A DNA stretch of 37,773 bases from a virus: positions 1 through 37,773 of the IMG/VR virus record IMGVR_UViG_3300042549_004870, one strand, 5' to 3'. The translations under genes and the position numbers were made by a program. How positions within the stretch are numbered: position 1 is the stretch's first letter; every line of letters begins with the position of its first letter. Below, piece by piece: positions 6,444 to 16,111 of the stretch. The notes under the pieces were generated by a model. It was given only the letters and a program-made list of their open reading frames with translations, ran no database searches and was not told the origin of the DNA.

Positions 6444-7598
6444 TTATTTTATAGTATATAAAGTTCTATCTAAGATATTAGATTTGATATCAGATAATTC
6501 AATATTAGAATTACATTTAATAAATAATAATCCAATTCTACCAAATGGACTTCCTTTTAATTCAGTACCAGTTATATTCATTGGTATTGATAAATCAATA
6601 TTTAATTCTCTATTGTAATGTACACCAATAAATGGAGTATCATTGGATACCGATAATGTATGTCTTAATATATGATTATGTGTTGATACAAAATCATCTA
6701 CATTAAGAGTTTCGTTTATAAATGGGTTTGTGTAATATTCTGCGTATTTGAAACCTGTGGTTTTTTCTATTAAAAAACTATATAAATCACCAGGGCATCT
6801 ACGAGTTATTTCTAATATTTTAAATGAATTTACTGTTTTTATAAATTGTGTATGTACTAACCCATCTACTAAATTTAGTACATCACTCATATGTTCTATA
6901 TCAGTTCTGATTTCATTAAGAATTGATTCTGAAAAATCAGTTACTACATTACTTGTATCAACAGTAAATTCATTGGTACTGCCATTTTCGATTACAATAA
7001 AATCAATTAATATTTTTTTATTAGAAATAAATGCTGTATGACTATATAATTGTCCTTCTATATATTCTTCTATCAAATAATTCTTAGAAGATGAAAAACT
7101 AATTGCAGTATTAATTGCAATATCAATAGAATCTTTATCAATATTTTTAATTACTGAAACTCCTCTACCACTATATGCATCAACTGGTTTTACTATTAAT
7201 GGATTAATAGAATTATACGATTCCTCTTTACTGAATATGTTAGGTACATGCAATCCGTTTGAGAGTGCGAAGTTTCTAAATTTATTTTTATTATTTATAG
7301 TTTCAGTTACTTCCGTAGAATCCAACCCATAAAATTTATTATTTCCATTTACTTTTGTAGCAGATATGTAAGACATATCATTACAGCCAGGAACTATAAC
7401 ATCAAAATTATAAGTGTTAAGTATATTTTCTAATAGTTCTAAGTTTGAATAATTGCAGTTTATATAATTTGTAGTGTATTTTGCCAAACAATCATTTGGG
7501 TTTCCTCCAATAACATATGTATCGTATCCTTTATTGATAAGGAATTCATAGATAGGTAACGATGATACATTTGTATCTAATAGTAACGCTTTTTTCAT
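6444..7598 (-). CDS. ATP-grasp ligase (CarB/peptide-ligase-like)
   Basis: This 384-aa protein has a pre-ATP-grasp Rossmann domain at the N-terminus (KKALLLDTNVSSLPIYEFL ... DVIVPGCNDMSYI). The ATP-grasp signature follows: LIVKPVDAYSGRGVSVI at 134-150, YLIEEYIEGQ at 174-183, and the metal-binding ILEITRRCPGD at 261-271. Such enzymes join a carboxylate to an amine or thiol through an acyl phosphate. In sugar loci relatives attach amino acids to amino sugars. Next to the oxidoreductase and aminotransferase-like genes, a ligase that decorates a sugar is plausible, but the substrate is unknown. Confidence 0.85.
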   Translation of the reverse strand: MKKALLLDTNVSSLPIYEFLINKGYDTYVIGGNPNDCLAKYTTNYINCNYSNLELLENILNTYNFDVIVPGCNDMSYISATKVNGNNKFYGLDSTEVTETINNKNKFRNFALSNGLHVPNIFSKEESYNSINPLIVKPVDAYSGRGVSVIKNIDKDSIDIAINTAISFSSSKNYLIEEYIEGQLYSHTAFISNKKILIDFIVIENGSTNEFTVDTSNVVTDFSESILNEIRTDIEHMSDVLNLVDGLVHTQFIKTVNSFKILEITRRCPGDLYSFLIEKTTGFKYAEYYTNPFINETLNVDDFVSTHNHILRHTLSVSNDTPFIGVHYNRELNIDLSIPMNITGTELKGSPFGRIGLLFIKCNSNIELSDIKSNILDRTLYTIK

Positions 7599-7599
7599 T

Positions 7600-8715
7600 T
7601 TATTTTACTTTTGTCCAACTCTTATTCTTTGCAGATTTTGAAATTGCTTCTAATAACAAAATACATTCTTCGGATTCTTCTATTCCAAATGTACTTCTAT
7701 CAGTATTTCCGATTTTAAAATTTTCTAAATCATCAAATGCATCTTCATAAAAGTTTGCAAGAGCCTCAATATATCCTGCAGGATGACCTACTTTAAATCT
7801 ATTGTATCGTAATTTAGAAGCAGTGGAGCAAGGTTCGGAACTTCTATCTAATGTATATAGTTTACCACTATTATCAGCCATTTTTAGATATTCTGAGTCT
7901 GATTGTAACCATTCGGCACTTCCCTTTGTACCATATATTCTAACTTTCAATCCATTTCGATTACCTAATGCGGATTTACTATACCACATATTACAAACTA
8001 CATCATTTGAATAATTTATTATTGAATTTATATCATCAATAACGTTTGGAAAATTACCAAAACTATTTTCAGTAGCAATTGTTTCTATTGGAATTTCATC
8101 AGTTAAGAATTTAACGATTGAATATGTGTGTGAACCCAAATCTAATGATATAGTTGGAACTACACCATCAACTAATCTCCAATCTTGTGGTTTCATTGGG
8201 TTTCCATCTCTCAATCTAAGAAATCCTTCTTGTTGCATTTCTATTTGTAGTTGAGTTATCTTACCCAACTCACCTCGTTTGATAATTTCTCTTAGTTCTT
8301 TCAACATTGGATAACAAACGTAATTAAATACAACCGAAATAAAATTGTTATTTTCTAATTCTTTTATTCGTTGAATTTCATTATAGTTAGTTGTTAATGC
8401 TTTTTCGCATATGATAGGAATATGTAATTCCATTGCGTATATGATTTGCTCAATGTGTTGATTGTTTGGAGTTAAAATAACAACTGCTTCAATATTATCT
8501 TTTTCACTTAATAACATTGTTTTATAATCAGTATATAAACGTTCGGATGGTACTCCATAAATTTCTGATGATTGTTTATTAATTTCAGAATTTTTACTAA
8601 ATGTGCCTGTTACTATTTTAAATTTATTTGATAAATTTATTGCAGAATAATGTGCATATCCTACTGCCGAATTAATTCCACCACCGATAACTGCTATTGA
8701 TATTTTATTTTCCAT
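7600..8715 (-). CDS. Gfo/Idh/MocA-family NAD(P)-dependent sugar oxidoreductase
   Basis: This 371-aa protein is normal length for the family. The N-terminal dinucleotide fold is SIAVIGGGINSAVGYAHY. ICEKALTTN at 102-110 is a variant of the family's EKP motif, with the Lys (K105) kept and Ala for Pro. DLGSHTYSI (D192, H196) carries the catalytic Asp/His pair. The family oxidises or reduces ring hydroxyls of nucleotide sugars or inositols. The gene starts within the last base of the fusion gene's stop (TAATG), so it is translationally coupled to it. It probably makes a keto-sugar intermediate for this locus. Confidence 0.88.
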   Translation of the reverse strand: MENKISIAVIGGGINSAVGYAHYSAINLSNKFKIVTGTFSKNSEINKQSSEIYGVPSERLYTDYKTMLLSEKDNIEAVVILTPNNQHIEQIIYAMELHIPIICEKALTTNYNEIQRIKELENNNFISVVFNYVCYPMLKELREIIKRGELGKITQLQIEMQQEGFLRLRDGNPMKPQDWRLVDGVVPTISLDLGSHTYSIVKFLTDEIPIETIATENSFGNFPNVIDDINSIINYSNDVVCNMWYSKSALGNRNGLKVRIYGTKGSAEWLQSDSEYLKMADNSGKLYTLDRSSEPCSTASKLRYNRFKVGHPAGYIEALANFYEDAFDDLENFKIGNTDRSTFGIEESEECILLLEAISKSAKNKSWTKVK

Positions 8716-10889
8716 TATATGAATATTCCAAATACTACTTTATGTAAGACATTTGATTTTTTAATTTGTTTATAGATATCGGGTAATGATTGTATTGCTG
8801 CAGGACATATTATTACATCATCACTTAATATATCTAAATCAGTTAATTCATTTTCATTTGTTATTATTTTTGTAACTTTACCAGCCTTACCAAATAATGT
8901 TTTATTTTTTATCCATTTAGATTGGTATCCATCTCCCCATAATATTGCACTTTCATTACTATGATGTGAAAGTATATTTTTATGAAATATATTATTTTCT
9001 TTTAAATTAGATAATATATTTTCAGCCATTTCATTTGAAATCTTTAATCTATCTCTAATTAAATCATCAACATATACAAATTGAAATCCATTAGTTAATA
9101 ATCTTCCGGCTAATTCATATATTGCATATATCATTTCATTAGTTGGTACTTCTAATTTGAAATTACAACTAATTTGGATAAAATTATCTTCAAACCCATA
9201 TTCTTTAATTAAATTAACAAATTCAGTTAATTCAGTAGAAAAATAGTTATCTTCGGTTAAAATGTATTTTATCGTTAGATTTTCTTGTGCATCAATCGAT
9301 TGTTTATATACTTTAAGATTATCTAATACAGTTCGTATATCACCCTTACCTCTTATTTCTTTAAAAGTAGATTGTGTTCCTGCATCAATACTTGTTACAA
9401 TTCGTATTTTTTTATTTGATGAAATTTCATTTAATTTTTCTGAAAATTTCAAACTATTTGTAAGAACTCTGATTTTTGAAACTCGTTCACTATCCAATAA
9501 GTTTTTAGTTATAGTATCAAATTTTGGTTTCAATGTAGGTTCGCCCCCACCCCAAACAATATGAGTATTTTCTAAATAATCGCCGTTTATTAAATCTGAA
9601 ATTATTGAATCAGTATCATATGATGGTTCTCTACCTCCATAATATTTTGGTGAACAATATGTACAACGCATATTACAATATGTGAAATTTTCCAATGAAA
9701 TGTATTTTATCTTTTCATCGTTTGTTTTTTCAAATCTTTGTAAATATGGACACCCTTCACACTCCTCATACTTATCAATATTGATTAAATCCTCAACTTC
9801 TTTTTTTCTATCTAAAATAGTATCCAATGTAATATCAGTTGAATTTGGCATCAATACAATATCACCTTTTATTTTTCCTTTGTAGAAAAAACGTTTACAA
9901 CATCCAATAATTTCTTCGGGTCCAAAAAATATAGAATTTTTTAAATCAGAACATGACAAATATGTTTTGAAACAATAATCTAAATCAGATATAAGTTGAT
10001 TGGTATCTGTACTATTTAAGAATAACGATACTGCGTATTTAAAATTTGTATTATTTTTATTGTATCGTTTAGTTATAAGTTTTCGTAATTCAATTGAGAA
10101 TGTATTTTCTAAATGATTTATAAATTGTAATTTACTATCATCATTAGAATTGTTTATTAAATATAAAATTACACCCAAACATTGAGTTACTATTTCATTT
10201 TTTAATTCATCAATAATTGGGTTATCAATATTTACAATTTCAGTAATTGCATTTAGATACCCATCAATTCTATCAATGGTTAATTCTTTTGTAATTGAAT
10301 CATTACGTTGAATTTTATTGTATATCTTTGAATTTAATATTTGAATATTGATAGATGCTAATAGTATTTCGGTAACATATCGGATATCTTCGTGTATTCC
10401 ATCTGAAAATTGTGTGGATATTAAATCTCTTTTGAATAGATAATTAAAAACTTCTTGCTTTTCTTTGAATGATACGATGTTTGTTACTAAATCTTCTCTA
10501 ATGTTATCATTATATTGTAACTTTAAAGAGTGTGCTATTACATCTATACTATCATCATTATGTATTGCTGAAATTATGTGTTGAATATTTTCATCATAAA
10601 AGGTATCATCATCGTCTACAAACCAAACCCATTTTGATGATGAATTTTCAATACCGAAATTTCTAGCGATACCAGGATATAATCTATTTGGAATATTGTG
10701 TATGATAACATTTTTATCAAAAGTAGATGTTATCTTTTTATTAGTTTCATCTACTCCACTATTTACAACAACTATCTGATAATCATCAAAATTTAAGGTT
10801 TTGAAACTATCAGTTATTTTAGTTATAGTATCTACTAATAACTCCGGTCTATTATATGATGGAATTATTATAGAAAGTAAATTTTGCAT
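8715..10889 (-). CDS. Fusion: GT2 glycosyltransferase + Cys-rich twitch + radical SAM + Rossmann-like tail
   Basis: One uninterrupted 724-aa reading frame. Residues 1-120 are a GT2 domain (LSIIIPSYNRPELL, acidic DDDD at 92-95). Residues about 130-300 are helical with no clear family. Residues about 325-385 hold GPEEIIGCCKRFFYKGKIKG ... ECEGCPYLQ, which looks like a SPASM/twitch-type cluster region placed before the core. The radical SAM core follows with CxxxCxxC (C405, C409, C412), GGGEP at 447-451 and IRVLTNSLKF. Residues about 645-724 (AILWGDGYQSKWI ... DVIICPAAIQSL) look like a nucleotide-binding fold. It would pair sugar transfer with radical chemistry such as epimerisation or deoxygenation. 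It is the first gene after promoter 10907-10938. Confidence 0.85.
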   Translation of the reverse strand: MQNLLSIIIPSYNRPELLVDTITKITDSFKTLNFDDYQIVVVNSGVDETNKKITSTFDKNVIIHNIPNRLYPGIARNFGIENSSSKWVWFVDDDDTFYDENIQHIISAIHNDDSIDVIAHSLKLQYNDNIREDLVTNIVSFKEKQEVFNYLFKRDLISTQFSDGIHEDIRYVTEILLASINIQILNSKIYNKIQRNDSITKELTIDRIDGYLNAITEIVNIDNPIIDELKNEIVTQCLGVILYLINNSNDDSKLQFINHLENTFSIELRKLITKRYNKNNTNFKYAVSLFLNSTDTNQLISDLDYCFKTYLSCSDLKNSIFFGPEEIIGCCKRFFYKGKIKGDIVLMPNSTDITLDTILDRKKEVEDLINIDKYEECEGCPYLQRFEKTNDEKIKYISLENFTYCNMRCTYCSPKYYGGREPSYDTDSIISDLINGDYLENTHIVWGGGEPTLKPKFDTITKNLLDSERVSKIRVLTNSLKFSEKLNEISSNKKIRIVTSIDAGTQSTFKEIRGKGDIRTVLDNLKVYKQSIDAQENLTIKYILTEDNYFSTELTEFVNLIKEYGFEDNFIQISCNFKLEVPTNEMIYAIYELAGRLLTNGFQFVYVDDLIRDRLKISNEMAENILSNLKENNIFHKNILSHHSNESAILWGDGYQSKWIKNKTLFGKAGKVTKIITNENELTDLDILSDDVIICPAAIQSLPDIYKQIKKSNVLHKVVFGIFI

Positions 10890-10906
10890 ATGTTATAGTT
10901 TGTTAG

Positions 10907-10938
10907 TAAATATACGAAATATATTTATTATTTCCAAA
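10907..10938 (-). promoter_or_regulatory. Bacteroidota-type promoter P3 inside the glycan block
   Basis: On the minus strand, TTTG (10938-10935, in TTTGGAAA) is followed by 20 bp and TATATTTAC. The leader AACAAACTATAACAT to ATG 10889 shares AACAAAC with P1 and P5. It separates the fusion-Gfo-ATP-grasp-GT group from the upstream glycan genes. Confidence 0.8.
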
Positions 10939-10940
10939 TA

Positions 10941-11585
10941 TTATTGTTTGTAAATTTCAAATTTACTCAAATCTGGGTATGGTAATTCTAAATCAGGATT
11001 AGATTTTTTCTCACCCTTTGTTGTATAAAATTGATTCATCAACAATAAACCTCTTGCAGCTAATTCAGGCATCATATAGAAATTCCAACCCAACATATCA
11101 AAGTGGTCTTCGTGATATGAACATTCTCTTCTACCACTATATCTAGCTCGTTTGAACCAAAAGTATGCTTCTTCGTTATCGGTTAAAATTGCACCACCTT
11201 TACTTAATTTGAAATGTTTATACGGACCTGTGAATGAAACACACATATGCGTTCCTGATTTGTACATATCAGCCGTAAAACTTAACGCACTATCCCATAC
11301 ATTACTACCCTTTAAATTGTATGAACCTTTTATGGTTTTACCTTTTACTGGTTCAAAATCAATTTTCAATCCTGCATGAATTATTTCACAAGGAACTGAT
11401 GGGTATGTTCTACAAGGTATAGAAACCACTCCATTTGGAATACTTTTCTTAACATGATGTTCGTAGTATAACGCCAAAAATAAAGCGTTACTCATATTGT
11501 CAACAGTTACTACATATGGTGCTCCTGTATATCCACCAAGTGCACTTTCAAAATCTTCTGTTATTTTGTAAATTCCGTTTGCCAT
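10941..11585 (-). CDS. Short DegT/DnrJ/EryC1/StrS-like aminotransferase
   Basis: The 214 aa here compare with about 370 in the family. Landmarks are present but compressed: FESALGGYTGAPYVVTVDN (cofactor phosphate region), VVSIPCRTYPSVPCEIIHAG, WDSALSF at 97-103 (PLP-ring Asp), then SFTGPYKHFKLSKGGAIL. In that last motif K123 aligns with the Schiff-base Lys by its spacing to GG. YFWFKRARYSG and LGWNFYMMPELAARGL also match. The C-terminal small domain is missing. It could transfer an amine to a keto-sugar made by the oxidoreductase or SDR, or it may be a binding-only relic. The intact reading frame argues against decay. Confidence 0.75.
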   Translation of the reverse strand: MANGIYKITEDFESALGGYTGAPYVVTVDNMSNALFLALYYEHHVKKSIPNGVVSIPCRTYPSVPCEIIHAGLKIDFEPVKGKTIKGSYNLKGSNVWDSALSFTADMYKSGTHMCVSFTGPYKHFKLSKGGAILTDNEEAYFWFKRARYSGRRECSYHEDHFDMLGWNFYMMPELAARGLLLMNQFYTTKGEKKSNPDLELPYPDLSKFEIYKQ

Positions 11586-11598
11586 ATTATTATAATTT

Positions 11599-12339
11599 TT
11601 ATTTTCCGTATTTTTGCCAATCGTTATGCATGAATAATCCTTCGTTATGTCCTACTTTATATTCTTGTTGTGCCCACCATTTGCTAATGTTTCCTTCCAA
11701 TGCAATTCCTTCACCCGCGAATGGTTTAACTGTATCTAAGTAAAATTGTTTCTTATAAAGACATGGATTGTTAGTCCAATTACCATATCGAGATGTAGTC
11801 CAAAACATATCTTCGGATTTCTTTATCAAATCAGGAAATTCAACCGATGGGTCTAACCAATGTAATGAATCTAATAAGTGTGGAGATTGACAACCGATTT
11901 CATCATCATAATAAGTAAGTTCTTTACCTTTATGTCTAAATGAAAAGTGAGGATTGCCTGGGTTTACTCTATGTCTTAATCTAACAACATCCATTCCCAT
12001 TTCAATTGCTTGATAACTTCTTTTTAATGTATCGTATGTAGTTTGTTTATTCTCAATCAAATTCCAATCATGTTCTAATACTAAAACATAATCCTCTTTT
12101 GCATTTTCAGTTAAACGGATAAATGCTTGTCCAATTCCTACATTCTTTTGTAGACCAATAAAATCCAATCCAAAGTGTCTTGCAATTTCCATGTCTTGTG
12201 GGGTTACCTCCTGAAATAGAATTGTAACATCGTTTATCATATCAAACAATCCATTTTCGTAATATGTAGTTAGTGTATCTACTAATACTTGTCCACTATG
12301 CCAGGATAATATTCCTATACTAATTGGTAACTTATTCAT
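11599..12339 (-). CDS. GT2-like glycosyltransferase
   Basis: This 246-aa protein has an N-terminal ISIGILSWHSGQVLVDTL typical of GT-A enzymes and VLVLEHDWNLI at about 86-96, with the acidic motif EHD in the DXD position. SEDMFWTTSRYGNWTNNPCL may form the acceptor site. It is followed 13 nt later by the DegT-like gene and preceded by another GT with 3 nt between. The family is clear at fold level only. Confidence 0.78.
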   Translation of the reverse strand: MNKLPISIGILSWHSGQVLVDTLTTYYENGLFDMINDVTILFQEVTPQDMEIARHFGLDFIGLQKNVGIGQAFIRLTENAKEDYVLVLEHDWNLIENKQTTYDTLKRSYQAIEMGMDVVRLRHRVNPGNPHFSFRHKGKELTYYDDEIGCQSPHLLDSLHWLDPSVEFPDLIKKSEDMFWTTSRYGNWTNNPCLYKKQFYLDTVKPFAGEGIALEGNISKWWAQQEYKVGHNEGLFMHNDWQKYGK

Positions 12340-12342
12340 AAT

Positions 12343-13095
12343 TTATTTTTTAATATATTGTCCCAATTCGGAATTGTAAAATGCTTTATAAGATACTGAA
12401 CTACCACCATCATATTGTCTAAAATGATGCTGACCGGATGGTGGATTATTTAATGATTTTACTAATGGAAATGATAACATTTTATTTTCAAAAATCGTTT
12501 CATTAGAATATGGTATTACACATTTGTCTATATTTTTATATCCTAACCAACTACTGATTATCAAATCATCGTTATAATGTTTATTGTACCATTCGTTAAA
12601 AAATTCAGTATCAAACCACTCAGGTTTATAACATATGGACTTATATCCCTCCAATACACCAACTTTAGTGTATATGTGACTTTGCAAACATCCAATAAAA
12701 TTTAAATCACCAAAAGATTCAATTCCAACAGGATATATTCCTGCAAATCCCAAAGCTTCATTTGGAAGCATTTGTGTTAAATTATTATATTCATTTAACA
12801 TTTCACTATGATATATAAAGTCATCATCTACCGTTATTATTCTATCAGTAGTGCGTTTTAATGTATAGTATAATTTTGTTATTGCACCAATATCATCTAC
12901 CCAGAATATTTTTAATCTATCGTCTTTTGGAATATTTAGTTCATCCCACTCACCATTTAAAGGTGATTTTTTGGGAATATTCAAATGAATTTCAAAATTT
13001 GTATAGTTTTGAGAAAGTAAAGAATTTAAATTTTCTTTTAATGATGAATTTCTATTAGGTAAGGTAGTTAATGATATTATAAATTTTTGTTCCAT
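12343..13095 (-). CDS. Glycosyltransferase-like protein, GT-A fold
   Basis: In this 250-aa protein FIISLTTLPNRNSSLKENLN opens a Rossmann-like fold. RIITVDDDFIYHSEML at about 85-100 carries the DDD metal site. The layout resembles the small glycosyltransferases with a TLP.R start and a late DDD motif. Its ATG shares bases with the stop of the FkbM gene (TAATG), consistent with a joint operon. Confidence 0.78.
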   Translation of the reverse strand: MEQKFIISLTTLPNRNSSLKENLNSLLSQNYTNFEIHLNIPKKSPLNGEWDELNIPKDDRLKIFWVDDIGAITKLYYTLKRTTDRIITVDDDFIYHSEMLNEYNNLTQMLPNEALGFAGIYPVGIESFGDLNFIGCLQSHIYTKVGVLEGYKSICYKPEWFDTEFFNEWYNKHYNDDLIISSWLGYKNIDKCVIPYSNETIFENKMLSFPLVKSLNNPPSGQHHFRQYDGGSSVSYKAFYNSELGQYIKK

Positions 13096-13790
13096 TATAT
13101 CTTTTTAAAAAAATTAAATTTAAAATCTTCTTTATTCCTGTTATTTGAATAATCCAATCCTTCAATTGGATATTCTACTGAAATGGGTTTTATTTCATCG
13201 GTTATGTAGTCGGTATTTATGAATGATAATTCATAGACATTTAATATATCATTTCCTTCATAATCAAACATATCACCCCAAGTATTTCCATGTGTGTGAA
13301 CCAATGTAAATCTTTTAGATAATCGTTCCATCATTTTTATAAAATCATCTCTATCTTTATCTTTCTCTAACCAATGTACTTCAATAGATAATCCAATTGT
13401 TAGGTCTGCAATGATATCAATATCTGCAGTTAAAAAATATGGATACTCACCACCCTCAATATCTACTTTTAGATAAACAGGACCATCTATTTTTCTCTGA
13501 AAATAATGATTTATAAAACAATCCATATTTTCGTCAAATCCCAATCCTTGTCTTGTATGATTCAAAAATTCAGGAGGATTATATCCAATTGTGTGGTCAA
13601 ATACAAATATTGGTTTTTTATATTGATTATAAAAATCTAATTCATATCTTATCTCATTACCAACACCATATGTAAACAATGCAACACATTTATCCAACAC
13701 CATTTCAGGCATAACATATCCACCATCTTCATCAGGACCCAATCTTTTCATTTTTAAATTGGTATCCATAGGTTTTAAGTATTTTAACAT
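13095..13790 (-). CDS. FkbM-family SAM-dependent methyltransferase
   Basis: This 231-aa protein has LKVDIEGGEYPYFL at 107-120, the hallmark of FkbM methyltransferases; the acidic DIEG(G)E loop lies at the end of the SAM-binding strand. RLGPDEDGGYVMP near the N-terminus is also typical. FkbM enzymes O-methylate hydroxyls, often of sugars. The gene overlaps its upstream GT by 7 nt. In this locus it probably methylates a glycan residue. Confidence 0.88.
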   Translation of the reverse strand: MLKYLKPMDTNLKMKRLGPDEDGGYVMPEMVLDKCVALFTYGVGNEIRYELDFYNQYKKPIFVFDHTIGYNPPEFLNHTRQGLGFDENMDCFINHYFQRKIDGPVYLKVDIEGGEYPYFLTADIDIIADLTIGLSIEVHWLEKDKDRDDFIKMMERLSKRFTLVHTHGNTWGDMFDYEGNDILNVYELSFINTDYITDEIKPISVEYPIEGLDYSNNRNKEDFKFNFFKKI

Positions 13791-14659
13791 TTCTTATATT
13801 TTTTAAATTGTTCAATTAATTTATCTACTACTTGTACTTGTGTATAATTGTGTAACACTTTCATCATTCCGTTGTGTGCAATTCGTTCTCTTTCTTCTTC
13901 ATTTTCATTGTAATAATTCATCTTCTCTATACAATCAAACATATCATTATATAAAATAATATCTTCACCATCAACGAATAATTCTTCTAAACCTCTACTA
14001 GCATCCAATCTGTCGGTTAATATCAGTTTACCACAGGCCATACCTTCAAAAATTCTACGAGTAATTTCTCCCCATCTACTATTTTGAATAACCATCAATC
14101 CTTTGTTCAAAAATTCAGTATGTTCTTTTGCACCCATTCTATTTTTATTTCCAACTGCACCTTCCGCCCAATGTGTTAGATGGTCTAAAAATTCAGAACC
14201 ACCAATTCCTCTACTCGTTACCGCAACATATTCAGGTTCTAAATTCATTGGGAACTGAACTTTAGTATCTGCAAAATGATTTACCCATTCTGCCTTTATA
14301 CCATTATTAACATAGTGTCTTGCACTTTCTTTATCAGGGGTTATCGTATAATGAAATCTATGTGATTTTGGATAATTCCTAACCCAGTTCTGTGGGTCAT
14401 CTCCACTCTCTTGTATCCAAAATGTATTTGGTTTTAAACTTTTATCCAACCACTTAGAATCTATTCTTCCCCAATCCATAAACAATACAACATCGGTTGG
14501 CGTATCTTGTTGAATCCATAATTGTAATGCTGAATCATCGTTTGCCGTAATAGGTATGATTTCCGTTTCCCACCCACGTTCTTTAAATTCATTTATCAAA
14601 GCCATTGGTGTTGACCAAGTTTCACCATCTTTGTAATCGTATATGAATGTTATTTTCAT
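13784..14659 (-). CDS. GT-B glycosyltransferase, CgeB/YkvP-like
   Basis: In this 291-aa protein the C-terminal half holds RWGEITRRIFEGMACGKLIL and ASRGLEELFVDGEDIILY (about 195-237). That is the donor-binding signature of CgeB-like (Glyco_trans_1_2) enzymes. The N-terminal half is a shortened Rossmann domain. It is flanked by a GT2 and the FkbM methyltransferase with 4- and 7-nt overlaps. Confidence 0.85.
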   Translation of the reverse strand: MKITFIYDYKDGETWSTPMALINEFKERGWETEIIPITANDDSALQLWIQQDTPTDVVLFMDWGRIDSKWLDKSLKPNTFWIQESGDDPQNWVRNYPKSHRFHYTITPDKESARHYVNNGIKAEWVNHFADTKVQFPMNLEPEYVAVTSRGIGGSEFLDHLTHWAEGAVGNKNRMGAKEHTEFLNKGLMVIQNSRWGEITRRIFEGMACGKLILTDRLDASRGLEELFVDGEDIILYNDMFDCIEKMNYYNENEEERERIAHNGMMKVLHNYTQVQVVDKLIEQFKKYKKC

Positions 14660-15279
14660 AAAGTATCGTAATAGTTGTTTTGTCTTTCTTGTCTGTCAAT
14701 CGTTTTTGGATGTTTGATACAATATATTTCTTCAAATGGAAAGTTTGTATAATTTTCAAATCCACCAATTCTTTCGTGTACTTTGCCAGTCCAACCAATT
14801 GTTTCTTTGTTTTTGTATATTCTTGTTTGAACATCTGGGAAATTAACCCAACCTTTTTCATTAACATTCCATTTCCACTTATCAATATGTGACTGAGTTA
14901 ATCCTTCAACGGTATTAATACGGGGAACTAATATTAAATCTTTATCCAAATTGGTATCTAATATATCTTCTAAATTGTAAATTAAATCATTTTCCAAAAA
15001 TTCATCAGCATCCAATTGGAATATCCACTCACCTTTACATTGTGAATTCAATAGATTTTTCCATTGTGCGAAATCATTATCAAATTCAGACTCAATCAAT
15101 GTAATTTTATCTGCATTACCTTGTAATTCCAAATATTCAATTAATTCAATTGGTGACTTTGGTGTATCTAAGAGGACTACTATTTCTGAGTTCTCTCCTT
15201 TGTAGTTTAACAATTGATTCACCAATCTAATTGTTTCTTCAACCTCATTACAGGCCGTTATTGCGTAACTTAATTTCAT
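14656..15279 (-). CDS. GT2-family glycosyltransferase
   Basis: In this 207-aa protein SYAITACNEVEETIRLVNQL is the classic GT2 opening and WIFQLDADEFLENDL at about 85-99 gives the DXD motif (DAD). VQTRIYKN and WTGKVHERI resemble the acceptor loop of the WaaE/KdtX-like branch. The start overlaps the SDR gene by 32 nt, which is long but not unusual here. Confidence 0.85.
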   Translation of the reverse strand: MKLSYAITACNEVEETIRLVNQLLNYKGENSEIVVLLDTPKSPIELIEYLELQGNADKITLIESEFDNDFAQWKNLLNSQCKGEWIFQLDADEFLENDLIYNLEDILDTNLDKDLILVPRINTVEGLTQSHIDKWKWNVNEKGWVNFPDVQTRIYKNKETIGWTGKVHERIGGFENYTNFPFEEIYCIKHPKTIDRQERQNNYYDTL

Positions 15280-16111
15280 TTATATAACTTTTTAATTTAT
15301 CAGTTGGTTGCCATCCTAATCTTTCAATGGTATCGTTATTTAATCTTAATGTTTTTTTATAATTACCTTTCACATCATCCACATATTCTCTTTTAATTTC
15401 ACCAAACATATCTGCAACTTCATTTAAAGAATAGTTTTTACCTGTTCCCAATTCCCACGCATCTTCATGCTTTTCATCACTTTCTGCAATTCGGATTAAA
15501 CCATCTACGATATCGTCAATATGAGTAAAATCTCTCCTCTGTTCACCATCACCATGTATTTTGATTGGTTCTCCGTTTGAAATAGCATTTCTCCATATTC
15601 CAATAACAGCAGCCATATCGGAACTAACTAATTCACCTGGTCCGTACACATTATAGAAACGAGCAATTTCTGCGTTTAATCCATAAACTCCCCTAAACAT
15701 TTTTATCCACTCTTCTCCCATATGCTTTGTTAGTGCGTATGGTGATAACATTGGATTATGATGACGAGATGATGAACCTGCGTAAATTAATTTAGATTTA
15801 TTATGATATACATATTCAACCACTTGCTTAGTACCATCTACATTAACTGAAAATGTTAGTGTTGGATTTTTGAATGAAGGTTGTATTCTACTCAATGCTG
15901 CTAAATGAAATATGTAAGTATAATGTTTATCATCTATATTATTCATAGCTCTAATATCACCACCTAAAAAGTTACATCCGTCTGGTATCTTTGACTCTTT
16001 ACCAATTGAAAGGTTATCTATTACATCAACTTGGTATCCTCTTTTAATTAATTCTATTGATAATGCATATCCAACAAATCCACAACCTCCCGTTACTAAT
16101 GCTGTTTTCAT
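15248..16111 (-). CDS. NAD-dependent nucleotide-sugar epimerase/dehydratase (extended SDR)
   Basis: I chose ATG 16111 (287 aa) over the ATG 36 nt upstream because the protein then begins directly at MKTALVTGGCGFVG and the start forms a TAATG overlap with the gene before. TGGCGFVG (7-14) binds NAD. The active site is Ser around 113-115 and YALTK (Y125, K129). RFYNVYGPGE and IHGDGEQRRDFTHIDDIVDG are nucleotide-sugar features of the UDP-sugar 4-epimerase/dehydratase group. It probably makes or inverts a UDP- or dTDP-sugar for the neighbouring transferases. Confidence 0.9.
   Translation of the reverse strand: MKTALVTGGCGFVGYALSIELIKRGYQVDVIDNLSIGKESKIPDGCNFLGGDIRAMNNIDDKHYTYIFHLAALSRIQPSFKNPTLTFSVNVDGTKQVVEYVYHNKSKLIYAGSSSRHHNPMLSPYALTKHMGEEWIKMFRGVYGLNAEIARFYNVYGPGELVSSDMAAVIGIWRNAISNGEPIKIHGDGEQRRDFTHIDDIVDGLIRIAESDEKHEDAWELGTGKNYSLNEVADMFGEIKREYVDDVKGNYKKTLRLNNDTIERLGWQPTDKLKSYINEIKLRNNGL

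Noticed and set aside
14622-14885. Minus-strand open frame inside the GT2 gene (and similar ones at 19040-19336, 24598-24786, 30529-30828)
   Set aside because: They lie wholly or mainly inside well-supported genes in another frame and have no recognisable protein pattern.
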